The notes: generated by a model not told the origin, from the sequence alone. Counted from the first letter of the stretch, positions 7,702-14,371 are shown. The stretch: DNA of 14,511 bases from an uncultured Eubacteriales bacterium (GCA_902775835.1 CACYNZ010000053.1:1-14511), one strand, 5' to 3'. A program made the numbers and translations.

Positions 7702-9096
7702 TTGAACTGGCTGCATCGCAAGCTTGACGGACTCCTGACCACGGAACAGTTTTCCTATCCGGAACTGAAATCCATGTTCTGGACACTGGCACTGGACTCT
7801 TTCTTTATCTTCTCCATCGGCATGCTCTCCACTGCCCTGGTGTCCTCGGTGGGCGAGGCGGCCATTGCGGCAGCATCCATGGTCGGCACCATCAACGGCA
7901 TGGTCTCGCTGATGTTCATGTCCCTGGCAAGCGGAGGCGGCATCGTGGTTGCCCGTGCCAAGGGCCGGGGGGATATGGAAGATATCCGCAGGGTCATAGG
8001 TGAAGTCACCGGACTGTGCGGACTCATCGCCATTGTGCTGAGTGCTCTGCTGATCTATCTGGCAGAGCCGCTGGTGCGTCTGCTCTATCCCAACGTGGAA
8101 CCGCTGCTGGTGAAGTATGCCGTGGAGTACATGCGCCTCATGGCCGTGTCCTTCATTCCCTTTTCCATTTTCAATGCCATTTTCAACATCTTCCGCAGCC
8201 TGGGGGACACCAAGTCCAGCCTGATGCTGACCATTGTCATCAATGTGGCCCATCTGGCACTGAGCCTTCTGTTCATCAACGGGCTGCAGATGGGAGTGGC
8301 CGGCTCCGGTTATTCCTACATTGTGGCCCGGTTCATCGGAATGGTGCTCGCTCTTGTCTGGCTCATGGGCTTCCATAACCAGTACGCCGTGCGGATCCGG
8401 GACTTTTTCCACTTCCGCCGCTCCACCACGCGTGAAATCGTGTCCCTGGGCATGCCGCTGACCGTGGAATCCATGCTGATCCAGGGCGGCATGCTGCTCG
8501 TCCAGATCTATCTCGCACGTCTGACCACCACAGACCTGGCAGCCCACGCTGTGGCAAGTTCCCTGCTCAACCTTTACAGCACCACCAGCAGTTCCCTGAA
8601 CAATCTTTCCGGGACTGTCTGCGGTCAGTGCTACGGTGCCGGAAAATACCAGCTGGCCCGGGATTATGCGCTCCGCCTGATCAGCATCGGGCGATGGATC
8701 CTGCTTCTGACTTCCCTGATTCTCTTCCCGCTGACCCCGCTGCTTCTGAAACTCTACCATGCCACAGCCGAAGCCAGCAGCATTATCTATATCTCGCTTG
8801 GTATCGGTGCGCTGAGCATGCCGCTTCTGTGGTGTGATGCCTACCTGCCCGCCATGGTGCTCAGAGTGGCCGGAGATGCCACCTTCACCGCAGCAGTGTC
8901 CGTAGGCTCCCTGGCACTGGGCAGATGTGTCCTCGGATATGTCCTCTCCATAGTGTTTGGACTCGGTGTGCCCGGCATCTGGCTGGGGATGGCCGGGGAA
9001 TGGCTGTTCCGCGCCGTTGTACTGCGCATCCGCCTGAAAAAGAGCTCCTGGGATCGGCTGGTCGAGCGCAGAATCGGTATCGTACAGGATAACTGA
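7702..9096 (+). CDS. MATE family efflux transporter, second copy (464 aa)
   Basis: This is a polytopic inner-membrane protein with about twelve hydrophobic segments in two halves, as expected for MATE antiporters. Family-like stretches include ALVSSVGEAAIAAASMVGTI near the N-terminus, NIFRSLGDTKSSLMLTIVIN in the first half, and SGTVCGQCYGAGKYQLAR in the second half, which aligns with the Gln-rich loop after helix 7 or 8. Translation most likely starts at the TTG at 7702, because GGGAGG lies eight bases upstream and no in-frame ATG is near. It is only distantly similar to the MATE protein at 4706-6055 (different loops and ends), so it is not a recent duplicate. It forms a single-gene unit with its own promoter and a very strong terminator. 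Substrate unknown. Being next to the small glycine-rich peptide gene is suggestive but not proof of a link. Confidence 0.92.
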   Translation: MNWLHRKLDGLLTTEQFSYPELKSMFWTLALDSFFIFSIGMLSTALVSSVGEAAIAAASMVGTINGMVSLMFMSLASGGGIVVARAKGRGDMEDIRRVIGEVTGLCGLIAIVLSALLIYLAEPLVRLLYPNVEPLLVKYAVEYMRLMAVSFIPFSIFNAIFNIFRSLGDTKSSLMLTIVINVAHLALSLLFINGLQMGVAGSGYSYIVARFIGMVLALVWLMGFHNQYAVRIRDFFHFRRSTTREIVSLGMPLTVESMLIQGGMLLVQIYLARLTTTDLAAHAVASSLLNLYSTTSSSLNNLSGTVCGQCYGAGKYQLARDYALRLISIGRWILLLTSLILFPLTPLLLKLYHATAEASSIIYISLGIGALSMPLLWCDAYLPAMVLRVAGDATFTAAVSVGSLALGRCVLGYVLSIVFGLGVPGIWLGMAGEWLFRAVVLRIRLKKSSWDRLVERRIGIVQDN

Positions 9097-9126
9097 ATCA
9101 CAGGATACACAGCCGCTCTTTTCTCA

Positions 9127-9182
9127 AAAATGCTGTCTCAAACGTTTGCGTTCCTGCAAACGCTTTGAGACAGCATTTTCAT
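9127..9182 (+). terminator. Strong intrinsic terminator after the second MATE gene
   Basis: The arms at 9127-9149 and 9156-9179 pair over 23 bp with one bulged base around a 6-base loop. A T-run follows (9176-9179, then CATTATT). Its A-rich 5' side means it may also terminate minus-strand transcripts. Confidence 0.92.
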
Positions 9183-9238
9183 TATTACCTGGTTCAGATT
9201 TTTTACTGCCATCCGGTAACAAGCCACGAATCAATAAG

Positions 9239-9287
9239 TGTCAGGCGATAAAACCTGACAGATAAAGGAAGAAACCTGCAAAGCAGG
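9239..9287 (+). promoter_or_regulatory. Two small hairpins upstream of the double-glycine peptide gene
   Basis: TGTCAGG...CCTGACA (9239-9245 and 9254-9260) and CCTGC-AAA-GCAGG (9275-9287) are perfect short stems ahead of the ribosome binding site. No convincing -10/-35 pair was found between 9183 and 9300, so the promoter is unidentified. The hairpins could be leader structure or regulator sites. Confidence 0.35.
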
Positions 9288-9315
9288 GCTGAGAATAGAA
9301 AGAGAGGAAACAAAG

Positions 9316-9516
9316 ATGAAGAACACGGTAAAGGAACTGAAGCTGGAAGAACTGGAAATGGTTAACGGTGGCGATTTTTTAGACATCGTTGGAGGATTCT
9401 TCGGAGGTGGGATGACCGGTGCTCTGATCGGCCTGGTGGCCGGCCCGGTCGGCGTTGTGGTTGGCGGTGTAATTGGCGGCGTTTCCGGAGCAGTTGCCGG
9501 TGCCATTGGTGACTGA
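9316..9516 (+). CDS. Double-glycine-leader, glycine-zipper peptide (bacteriocin-type precursor, 66 aa)
   Basis: The precursor starts MKNTVKELKLEELEMVNGG, a classic class II bacteriocin leader (hydrophobic residues at the -4, -7 and -12 type positions, GG at 18-19). Such leaders are cut by C39-peptidase ABC exporters during secretion. The 47-residue core that follows has about 16 Gly in G-x3-G steps (GALIGLVAGPVG, GGVIGGVSGAVAGAIG), like the glycine-zipper helices of two-peptide or class IIc bacteriocins that insert in membranes. Unusually, the core has no Lys, Arg, His or Cys and carries three Asp, so it is acidic, whereas most bacteriocins are cationic. AGAGG lies eight bases before the ATG. 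A terminator follows at 9605-9649. No exporter, immunity protein or second peptide is recognisable in the window. It could instead be a non-bacteriocin secreted signal or membrane peptide. Confidence 0.85.
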   Translation: MKNTVKELKLEELEMVNGGDFLDIVGGFFGGGMTGALIGLVAGPVGVVVGGVIGGVSGAVAGAIGD

Positions 9517-9599
9517 TGACAAATAAACACGATCTTATGTCTATATGCACCTATGAAAGCACAGTACTCCCCACGTCAGCGGAACTCTCGACAAGGTGA
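9516..9599 (+). CDS. Possible coupled mini-ORF after the bacteriocin-type gene (27 aa)
   Basis: An ATG overlaps the TGA of the peptide gene (TGATG) and opens 27 codons ending six bases before the terminator stem. The product (MTNKHDLMSICTYESTVLPT and seven more) has no leader, membrane segment or family likeness. It has no separate ribosome binding site, so translation would rely on coupling. It may be the remnant of an immunity or partner gene, or chance. Confidence 0.25.
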   Translation: MTNKHDLMSICTYESTVLPTSAELSTR

Positions 9600-9604
9600 A
9601 CAGC

Positions 9605-9649
9605 AAATCGGCTAAACACATTGCATATCAGCGTGTTTAACCGATTTTT
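9605..9649 (+). terminator. Terminator of the double-glycine peptide transcript
   Basis: The arms AAATCGGCTAAACAC (9605-9619) and GTGTTTAACCGATTT (9633-9647) pair with one mismatch, and a run of five T follows (9645-9649). Confidence 0.82.
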
Positions 9650-9835
9650 CATGTGGCGCAAACATCGGTTTTGGATGATATTCCTCGTGAACTATTCCTG
9701 CGTTTTTCTTTCCAAACATTCCCTCGCATGCTACAATGACAGCGATTGGCACGTACCGCAAAGGAACGAAAGAAATGGCAGATGAACCAGCAGAACCCGG
9801 CCTTTGTGCCGGATGCACCGTAAGAGCCGTCCGAC
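9650..9835 (+). other. Gene-poor gap with a possible short plus-strand transcript
   Basis: No convincing gene is present. A TTTCCA (9709-9714)-N17-TACAAT (9732-9737) promoter-like pair faces right. Behind it lie a hairpin CCGGC...GCCGG (~9798-9812) and an AAAGGA-preceded ATG at 9775 that reads MADEPAEPGLCAGCTV and then runs antisense into the next gene. The stem at 9841-9876 followed by TTTTC could end such a transcript at about 130 nt. I recognise no RNA family in it. Confidence 0.25.
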
Positions 9836-9876
9836 GCAAAAACCAGACCCGTCTGTTTCGGAAGACAGGCCCGGTT
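9836..9876 (-). terminator. Terminator of the membrane-protein gene
   Basis: On the minus strand AACCGGGCCTGTCT (9876-9863) pairs with AGACGGGTCTGGTT (9854-9841), a 14-bp stem with three G-U pairs, followed by a T-run (9842-9838). It lies 27 bases after the stop codon. Confidence 0.75.
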
Positions 9877-9903
9877 TTCGGAATCAGCATGCAAAGACGC
9901 CTT

Positions 9904-10425
9904 TCAGCGCCGCTCCCCGGAACCTTTGATTTCCGGCGAAATGGCATCCACGTCCACAAATCCCTCTTTGATATCCCAGCGGTCCACATATACCGGCACT
10001 TCCCTGCCCAGGAACTGCTGGATATCCTCGTCAGTATACAAATAACGGCTGCGCCATGTATGCACGTTCCCTGTACCCGGCTCCGCATACCGGCATTCCA
10101 GCACCACCGGATTTCTGTGATTCACCCGCACCTGAGGCACCCGGCGCGCATCCGTGACGGTCGCCTTCACAGAGTATCCGCTTTCAAACAGCCGCTTCTG
10201 AATGCGTCTTCTCCTCACATCTCCGCTCAGGAAGATCAGGCCCAGCACGGCAAATATGCACCCTGTCCCGCCGAACACACCCAGAAAGATGACCGGCACT
10301 TCCGGTTTGTCCCCGACGCCGAAATACCACAGGCCCGCGCCAAGCAGCATATAAACAAGGCCTATCGGCAGAAAAACAAGGCCCAGAATTCCCAGAACTT
10401 TCCACCCATACTTCGGCTTGCGCAT
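9904..10425 (-). CDS. Two-helix membrane protein with DUF3592-like soluble domain (173 aa)
   Basis: Two hydrophobic helices (residues ~9-31 and ~44-67) are separated by a short loop and followed by a basic stop-transfer stretch (DVRRRRIQKR). A ~100-residue beta-rich domain then follows: YSVKATVTDARRVPQV, VVLECRYAEPGTG, and GREVPVYVDRWDIKEGFVDV. This arrangement resembles DUF3592-type proteins of Bacillota, whose function is unknown. The start at 10425 is favoured by AAGGTG six bases upstream. In-frame ATGs at 10452 and 10455 would add MMKKKAKVTE, but they have no clear ribosome binding site and lie almost on the predicted transcription start. The gene is a single-gene unit, divergent from the oxidoreductase gene. 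Nothing nearby suggests its role. Confidence 0.78.
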   Translation of the reverse strand: MRKPKYGWKVLGILGLVFLPIGLVYMLLGAGLWYFGVGDKPEVPVIFLGVFGGTGCIFAVLGLIFLSGDVRRRRIQKRLFESGYSVKATVTDARRVPQVRVNHRNPVVLECRYAEPGTGNVHTWRSRYLYTDEDIQQFLGREVPVYVDRWDIKEGFVDVDAISPEIKGSGERR

Positions 10426-10465
10426 TTCTGTCACCTTCGCTTTCTTCTTCATCATTTCTGGCTTC

Positions 10466-10494
10466 ACTATAGCACAGCTTCCCCGTTTCATCCA
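10466..10494 (-). promoter_or_regulatory. Weak promoter candidate for the membrane-protein gene
   Basis: TATAGT (10471-10466, minus strand) is a good -10. The -35 at 17-bp spacing (TGGATG, 10494-10489) is poor. A start near 10459 would leave ~34 nt before the ATG at 10425, which supports that start. No equally good promoter was found for the divergent oxidoreductase gene in the 180-bp gap. Confidence 0.35.
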
Positions 10495-10606
10495 CCTCAG
10501 ACGGTGCGCTGCTTCACTCCTCCGCTTCCTGATCAGTGTCACAGGCACGGCGCTGCCGGGATATACCCATGTGCACTCTATTCAACCAGATTTCAAGGGG
10601 GTTCCC

Positions 10607-11623
10607 ATGCTGTCATTTGTCATTGTCGGGTCCGGATACCGGGCCGAGTATTTCGGCCGTGTGGCCGCCACGTACCCCGAATTGTTCCGCTGCCTTTTCC
10701 TCTGCCGCTCCGAGGAGAAAATTGCCCGCATGAAGAAGAACACGGGCATGAATGCCACCATGAAGGAAGAGGACTGCATTGCCTTTGAGCCGGATTTCAT
10801 CGTCATTGCCGTGGATTACGAGCATATCGCGGATGAAGCCCTGCGCTGGGCGGGTAAAGGCTATCCCGTGCTCACAGAGACCCCGGTGGGGAGCTCCTGG
10901 GAAAAGCTGGCGCTGCTGGAAGAGTGCGCTGCAAAGGGCGGAAAGATTGCCACCTGTGAGCAGTATCACCGGCATCCGCTCCTGGCTGCCGGCTTTCAGG
11001 CAGTCCGCGACGGTCTGATCGGCACGCCTTCCTCCGCCTACCTGTCCATGGTCCATGATTACCATGCCGCCAGTCTCATCCGCCGCATGCTACTGACAGA
11101 CGGCGATTCCTATCAGATTCACGCCGTTTCCCGGCACAATCAGGTCATGGAAAGCGACTCCCGCTATGGTGCCATCCTGGACGGCAGCATGAAGGAAGTG
11201 CAGCGTGACACCGCCCTGATCACCTATGCCTCCGGGAAAACCGCCATCTATGATTTTTCGTCCATCCAGTACCGCACCTATATCCGCTTCCGGCATCTGT
11301 CGGTGCGCGGAACGCTGGGGGAATGGTCCGACGGCACCATCCTGTACATGGATGAAGCTCACAGGCCTCAGAGAAAGATGCTCACCCGGGACCTGCCGGA
11401 AGCCTACCGCTGTCTGGATACCCAGTCCCTGCGGGACATCCGGCGGTCCTGCCAGACGGAGCTGTGCCCCGGTACCCTGGATGATGAGTACGCCATCGCA
11501 AGCATTCTTCTGGACATGGGCGCCTACATCGCCGGCGGGCCTTCCCCGTACCCCCTGGAAGAAGCCCTTGAGGACGCGCGCTTTACCCTCCGTCTGAAGG
11601 AAGCCCTGAAGCAGGGGCAGTAA
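10607..11623 (+). CDS. Gfo/Idh/MocA family NAD(P)-dependent oxidoreductase (338 aa)
   Basis: This is a cytoplasmic dehydrogenase of a family that oxidises or reduces sugars, inositols and related compounds with NAD(P). The N-terminal Rossmann fold starts FVIVGSGYRAEYFGRVA (the glycine fingerprint is G8-S-G-Y-R-A13), and the segment around 64-70 is IVIAVDY. The family's EKP motif is here VLTETPVG (residues 88-95), so the catalytic-type lysine is threonine. EQYHRHP (118-124) follows, and a C-terminal alpha/beta domain spans ~125-338. The length is normal for the family. The ATG at 10607 has AAGGGGG about five bases upstream; upstream in-frame codons look non-coding. A GNAT acetyltransferase follows 70 bases later with no clear terminator between, so they may be co-transcribed. 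The substrate is unknown. Loss of the lysine suggests an atypical subgroup or altered chemistry. Confidence 0.88.
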   Translation: MLSFVIVGSGYRAEYFGRVAATYPELFRCLFLCRSEEKIARMKKNTGMNATMKEEDCIAFEPDFIVIAVDYEHIADEALRWAGKGYPVLTETPVGSSWEKLALLEECAAKGGKIATCEQYHRHPLLAAGFQAVRDGLIGTPSSAYLSMVHDYHAASLIRRMLLTDGDSYQIHAVSRHNQVMESDSRYGAILDGSMKEVQRDTALITYASGKTAIYDFSSIQYRTYIRFRHLSVRGTLGEWSDGTILYMDEAHRPQRKMLTRDLPEAYRCLDTQSLRDIRRSCQTELCPGTLDDEYAIASILLDMGAYIAGGPSPYPLEEALEDARFTLRLKEALKQGQ

Positions 11624-11693
11624 TTCCGTCCGACTTTCCCCGGACGGCTCTTTGAAATCCGCTTTCACAGATTTCCACCGGGAGGAATCATGC

Positions 11694-12146
11694 ATGTCTG
11701 TACAGATTCGGGAAACGCCTCTATCCGATGAGATACTCGCCTGCCTTATACAGTTTTCCCAGGACTGGGCACGCGAAAACAGCTGTCACGGATACCGTCC
11801 CAACACCCTGGAGGACATCGCCGGCAACCGCATCTTTCTGGCGGAAGACGGAAAGGAACGGGTCGGGTATCTGTTCGGGCACATCTTCCGCAATGAAAAA
11901 AGACAGTCCATCATGCCGGAAGGCGCTGTCTGCTTTGAAGTGGAGGAACTGTACGTCATCCCCTCCCACCGGGGACAGGGCATCGGCGCCGGTCTGTTTC
12001 GCCATGCGTGCGATGCCCTCCGGGATGAGGCGGACCTGGTGCTGCTCAGCACCGCCACCAAAAACTGGAAAGCCATTCTTCATTTCTATCTGGAAGAGCT
12101 GGGCATGGAGTTCTGGAGCGCACGGCTGTTCAAACGCCTCAGATAA
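11694..12146 (+). CDS. GNAT family N-acetyltransferase (150 aa)
   Basis: This is a single-domain GNAT protein that would transfer an acetyl group from acetyl-CoA to an amine. The diagnostic part is the beta-4/alpha-3 segment FEVEELYVIPSHRGQGIG (residues 81-98), where R93-G-Q-G-I-G98 is the pyrophosphate-binding Q/RxxGxG/A motif. The C-terminal HFYLEELGMEFWSARLFKRL is the usual final helix and strand. The length is normal. The ATG at 11694 has GGGAGGA eight bases upstream; an ATG at 11690 is out of frame. It lies 70 bases after the oxidoreductase gene in the same direction and ends at paired hairpins (12148-12219). The acceptor (antibiotic, protein or metabolite) cannot be predicted. Confidence 0.9.
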   Translation: MSVQIRETPLSDEILACLIQFSQDWARENSCHGYRPNTLEDIAGNRIFLAEDGKERVGYLFGHIFRNEKRQSIMPEGAVCFEVEELYVIPSHRGQGIGAGLFRHACDALRDEADLVLLSTATKNWKAILHFYLEELGMEFWSARLFKRLR

Positions 12147-12147
12147 C

Positions 12148-12219
12148 CTGTCCGGGCATCTCCCCGGACAGCAGAATCCCCCTGAAGCACACACATCTGC
12201 TTCAGGGGGATCCTTGTTT
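12148..12219. terminator. Two consecutive hairpins between convergent genes (shared terminator)
   Basis: The first stem is CTGTCCGGG/CCCGGACAG (12148-12156 and 12163-12171). The second is a perfect 14-bp stem (12176-12189 and 12198-12211) followed on the plus strand by CCTTGTTT. They lie between the stop codons of the GNAT gene (plus) and the GH113-like gene (minus, stop at 12219-12221). The second hairpin probably ends transcripts from both sides, though its U-run is imperfect. Confidence 0.75.
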
Positions 12220-13181
12220 CAGCTTCGGTTTTTTGCGTACCATTCCCTGACGATCTTTTCCGCTTTCTTACCGGCAATGGAAAAGCCCATTTCCTGCTGC
12301 GCTTCCGGAAGGTATGTGTACCAGTCCCACCAGAAAAAGCCGCCGAACCATGGCTCATTCCACATGGATCTGAGACAGGATTCATAGAAGTTGGCCTGTT
12401 CATCCTCGTCATAGGGGAACTCCCGGTGAGAGAAGTCATAGGGCATCATGGCACAGCCCCTGGCGCTGCGGCAGCCGATCTCCATGAACATGATCTGCCT
12501 TCCGCCGTTCCGCTCAGACAGTGCCTTCAGTGACGCCTTGCGCGCTTCCCATGCCTCCATCATGTGTTCCAGCGTATCTCCCGGCACCTGCGCCACTTTG
12601 TAATAGGCTGAGGTGCCGATATAGTCCACCGCATCCCACCAGGCGACCCCGTCTTCCCGGCCATGGTTGGTATTGTATACAATAGGGCCATGATAGATCC
12701 GGCGCACCTCGGCAATGGCACTGCGCCACTCCTTTTCCCGCGCTTCCGTGCCCAGCATCTCACAGCCCACGCAGAACATCTCGCAGCCCGTTTCCTCCGC
12801 GATCTCCGCATAATGGCACAGAAACGCCGTATAGGAAGAGAACCATTCCTCCCAGTAATTCTTACGACCCGTTTCCGGTTCCGGAAAACTGATATGGGCC
12901 CGCCAGATGCCATCCGCACAGTTCACCATCGGCTTCAGGCACACCTTCAGCCCAAGCCCGTGCAGCGTATCCACGGCAAAGGTGATATCCCTGTCCGTGA
13001 CTGTATAGCGGTAGTCCGGCCGAATCACAGTGGAACTGAATGTGTCCTGAAGCACGGTAAACGCCAGGGCTGCCCAGTCGCCGCCCAGGGCCGCAAGCCT
13101 TTCCATGGAAAGCACCGCCTTCTCTGTCCGGTACATGCCTCTGCGTCCATTGAATCCGTACGTAAACCCTTTGATAAACAT
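12219..13181 (-). CDS. Glycoside hydrolase family 113-like (beta-mannanase-type) TIM-barrel protein (320 aa)
   Basis: The sequence follows the GH113 pattern I know from beta-1,4-mannan-active enzymes: FIKGFTYGFNGRRGMYRTE at the start, GLGLKVCLKPMVN (strand 3), MFCVGCEM (E141, acid/base position), WDAVDYIGTSAYY, FMEIGCRSARG (E234, nucleophile position) and PWFGGFFWWDWY near the end. Both catalytic glutamates are present, and the length matches the family's ~320 residues. There is no signal peptide, so it should act inside the cell on imported oligosaccharides. The ATG at 13181 has GGGAG eight bases upstream. A longer in-frame extension to 13373 reads as non-coding and covers the promoter. It converges on the GNAT/oxidoreductase pair, and a sugar-related role for the group is possible. 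The true substrate is unproven. Confidence 0.85.
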   Translation of the reverse strand: MFIKGFTYGFNGRRGMYRTEKAVLSMERLAALGGDWAALAFTVLQDTFSSTVIRPDYRYTVTDRDITFAVDTLHGLGLKVCLKPMVNCADGIWRAHISFPEPETGRKNYWEEWFSSYTAFLCHYAEIAEETGCEMFCVGCEMLGTEAREKEWRSAIAEVRRIYHGPIVYNTNHGREDGVAWWDAVDYIGTSAYYKVAQVPGDTLEHMMEAWEARKASLKALSERNGGRQIMFMEIGCRSARGCAMMPYDFSHREFPYDEDEQANFYESCLRSMWNEPWFGGFFWWDWYTYLPEAQQEMGFSIAGKKAEKIVREWYAKNRS

Positions 13182-13282
13182 ATTGCATCTCCCATCACCG
13201 GTCGGTTTCCCGCAGCCCATGCCGCCTCTTCCGTGCTGCACACAGGCCTGGCCCATCCGCGGCATTTCCGCATTGGAAACGT

Positions 13283-13311
13283 ATTCTACCATGCAGGCCG
13301 TGGATTTGCAC
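13283..13311 (-). promoter_or_regulatory. Promoter of the GH113-like gene
   Basis: On the minus strand GTGCAA (13311-13306) and TAGAAT (13288-13283) are 17 bp apart. The start near 13276 would leave a ~95-nt leader before the ATG at 13181. A 6-mer TACAAT (13322-13327) on the opposite strand has an extended -10 TG but no good -35. Confidence 0.5.
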
Positions 13312-13403
13312 GCATTTGTGATACAATTTCCGATCAACCAGAAATGTTTCATGCTCCAGACGTCAGGACTCACTTACCCGGCCGTCAGTCAGCCGAAAAT
13401 GCC

Positions 13404-13432
13404 TTGTGCAGAGCAATCCTTTTGGCTACAAT
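13404..13432 (+). promoter_or_regulatory. Promoter of the secreted PepX-fragment gene (TTGTGC-N17-TACAAT)
   Basis: TTGTGC (13404-13409) and TACAAT (13427-13432) are exactly 17 bp apart. They predict a start near 13439, 42 bases before the ATG, with the ribosome binding site between. Confidence 0.65.
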
Positions 13433-13480
13433 ATGGGCTACGGAAGACAGCTGCATACTCAAAGGAAAGGAAGAAAAGAT

Positions 13481-14086
13481 ATGACCAGGCGGAAAACCGT
13501 AACAGGCCTGCTGCTGTGCCTCATCATGGCGCTGTGCATGCTGAACGCAGCCGGTGCAGAGAGTGGGCAGACGCAGGAAGCTTTCTATGCCTATATGGGC
13601 AAAGACCGGCTCAACGGCCTGGTCCCGGTGAAGACGGTGGCCTATACCAATCTCGGCGGCGGTCTTGGCAGAGGCAAACTCCAGAAGTTTGTGCAGGATC
13701 AGACCACTGCCAAGTTTGTCACCGTCGGATGGACCGATCTGTGCAATCCCGGGAAAGGCTATGATTCATCGGAATATACCGAATCTACGGATCTGGAAGC
13801 CGGAAAATACTATGACTATACCTTCTACATGATGCCCACAGCCTATACGGTGGCGCCGGGCCATCATCTGTACCTGATTCTCACAGTCTGGGACCCGCTC
13901 CATGGGTTCCTGGATGAAAGCTTCAACCTGGACCTGGAAAAGAAAAGCGAAGAACTCAATTACCAGTACAGTTTCCGCATTGACAACACCAGCCTGAATG
14001 CCATGCTCCCCGTCGCGCCTTCCGGCAGCGCCGACTGGCAGGAAGCCGAGCCCTGGAAATCGCTTGAAAGAGAGGGTATCCAATAA
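13481..14086 (+). CDS. Secreted fragment of X-Pro dipeptidyl-peptidase: C-terminal domain only (201 aa)
   Basis: A signal peptide is clear (MTRRK, hydrophobic core to ~22, cleavage probably after AAGA at 26). After a short stretch, residues ~45-190 match the C-terminal beta-sandwich of PepX/CocE S15 peptidases: KFVTVGWTDLCNP, LEAGKYYDYTFYMMPTAYTV, APGHHLYLIL and NTSLNAMLPV align in order with known PepX ends. The alpha/beta-hydrolase domain with its Ser-Asp-His triad is missing, although full PepX enzymes are about 700-800 aa. It therefore cannot be a peptidase. It may be an internal in-frame deletion that joined the signal peptide to the tail, or a stand-alone binding domain. The promoter, AAAGG ribosome binding site and reading frame are intact, so it may be expressed. 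A frameshifted gene overlaps its stop codon, so the whole locus may be decaying. Confidence 0.8.
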   Translation: MTRRKTVTGLLLCLIMALCMLNAAGAESGQTQEAFYAYMGKDRLNGLVPVKTVAYTNLGGGLGRGKLQKFVQDQTTAKFVTVGWTDLCNPGKGYDSSEYTESTDLEAGKYYDYTFYMMPTAYTVAPGHHLYLILTVWDPLHGFLDESFNLDLEKKSEELNYQYSFRIDNTSLNAMLPVAPSGSADWQEAEPWKSLEREGIQ

Positions 14087-14367
14087 TGCGTTGATCATTT
14101 CGGTGCTTTGTCCTGACATATGTTATCACCCTTTTCCCCGCCTTCATCCCGCTCCAGGGAAGATCGGAAGCCACGGAGGAGCAGGACAAATCCTCCCACA
14201 GCGCCAGGATTCAGGGGCAGGAACTGCACTATACCTCCGGGAGGGACACATGTGAAATCCACTAAACTGCCTGTACACTCGACGACGTGGAAGACAAGGC
14301 ATCCAGGCGGTCACTTTCGCGTTCAAGAACGGCCCGGGCAGCGCAGGATCAGAAATAAGCCGCTGCT
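14086..14367 (+). pseudogene. Frameshifted remnant of a secreted protein gene
   Basis: An ATG overlaps the stop of the PepX fragment (TAATG). Read across frames, a protein-like series appears: MR + LIISVLC (frame of 14091), then TYVITLFPAFIPLQGRSEA and TEEQDKSSHSARIQGQELHY (frame of 14119), then HVKSTKLPVH (frame of 14120), LDDVEDK, and QAVTFAFKNGPGSAGSEIS. The first part resembles a signal peptide. Moving between these segments needs several one-base shifts, and no single frame is open throughout. The start could be restored by one insertion near 14090 and one deletion near 14110. I do not recognise the family. The alternative is that these are chance peptides in non-coding DNA, but the continuity across frames favours decay. 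A terminator follows directly. Confidence 0.5.
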
Positions 14368-14371
14368 TCCA

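Noticed and set aside
7453..8760. A 435-codon minus-strand frame
   Set aside because: It is antisense to the second MATE gene. Its composition (Gly/His/Gln) matches a shadow frame, with no ribosome binding site.
9241..9300. A TPP-riboswitch-like CTGAGA upstream of the glycine-rich peptide
   Set aside because: The other conserved TPP elements are absent or in the wrong order, so the match is chance.
9736..10788. A 350-codon plus-strand frame
   Set aside because: Most of it is antisense to the membrane-protein gene and it then overlaps the oxidoreductase start out of frame. Only its first few codons are discussed, as part of a possible short transcript.
12663..13484. A 273-codon plus-strand frame
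   Set aside because: It is antisense to the GH113-like gene, which has both catalytic glutamates and a good ribosome binding site.
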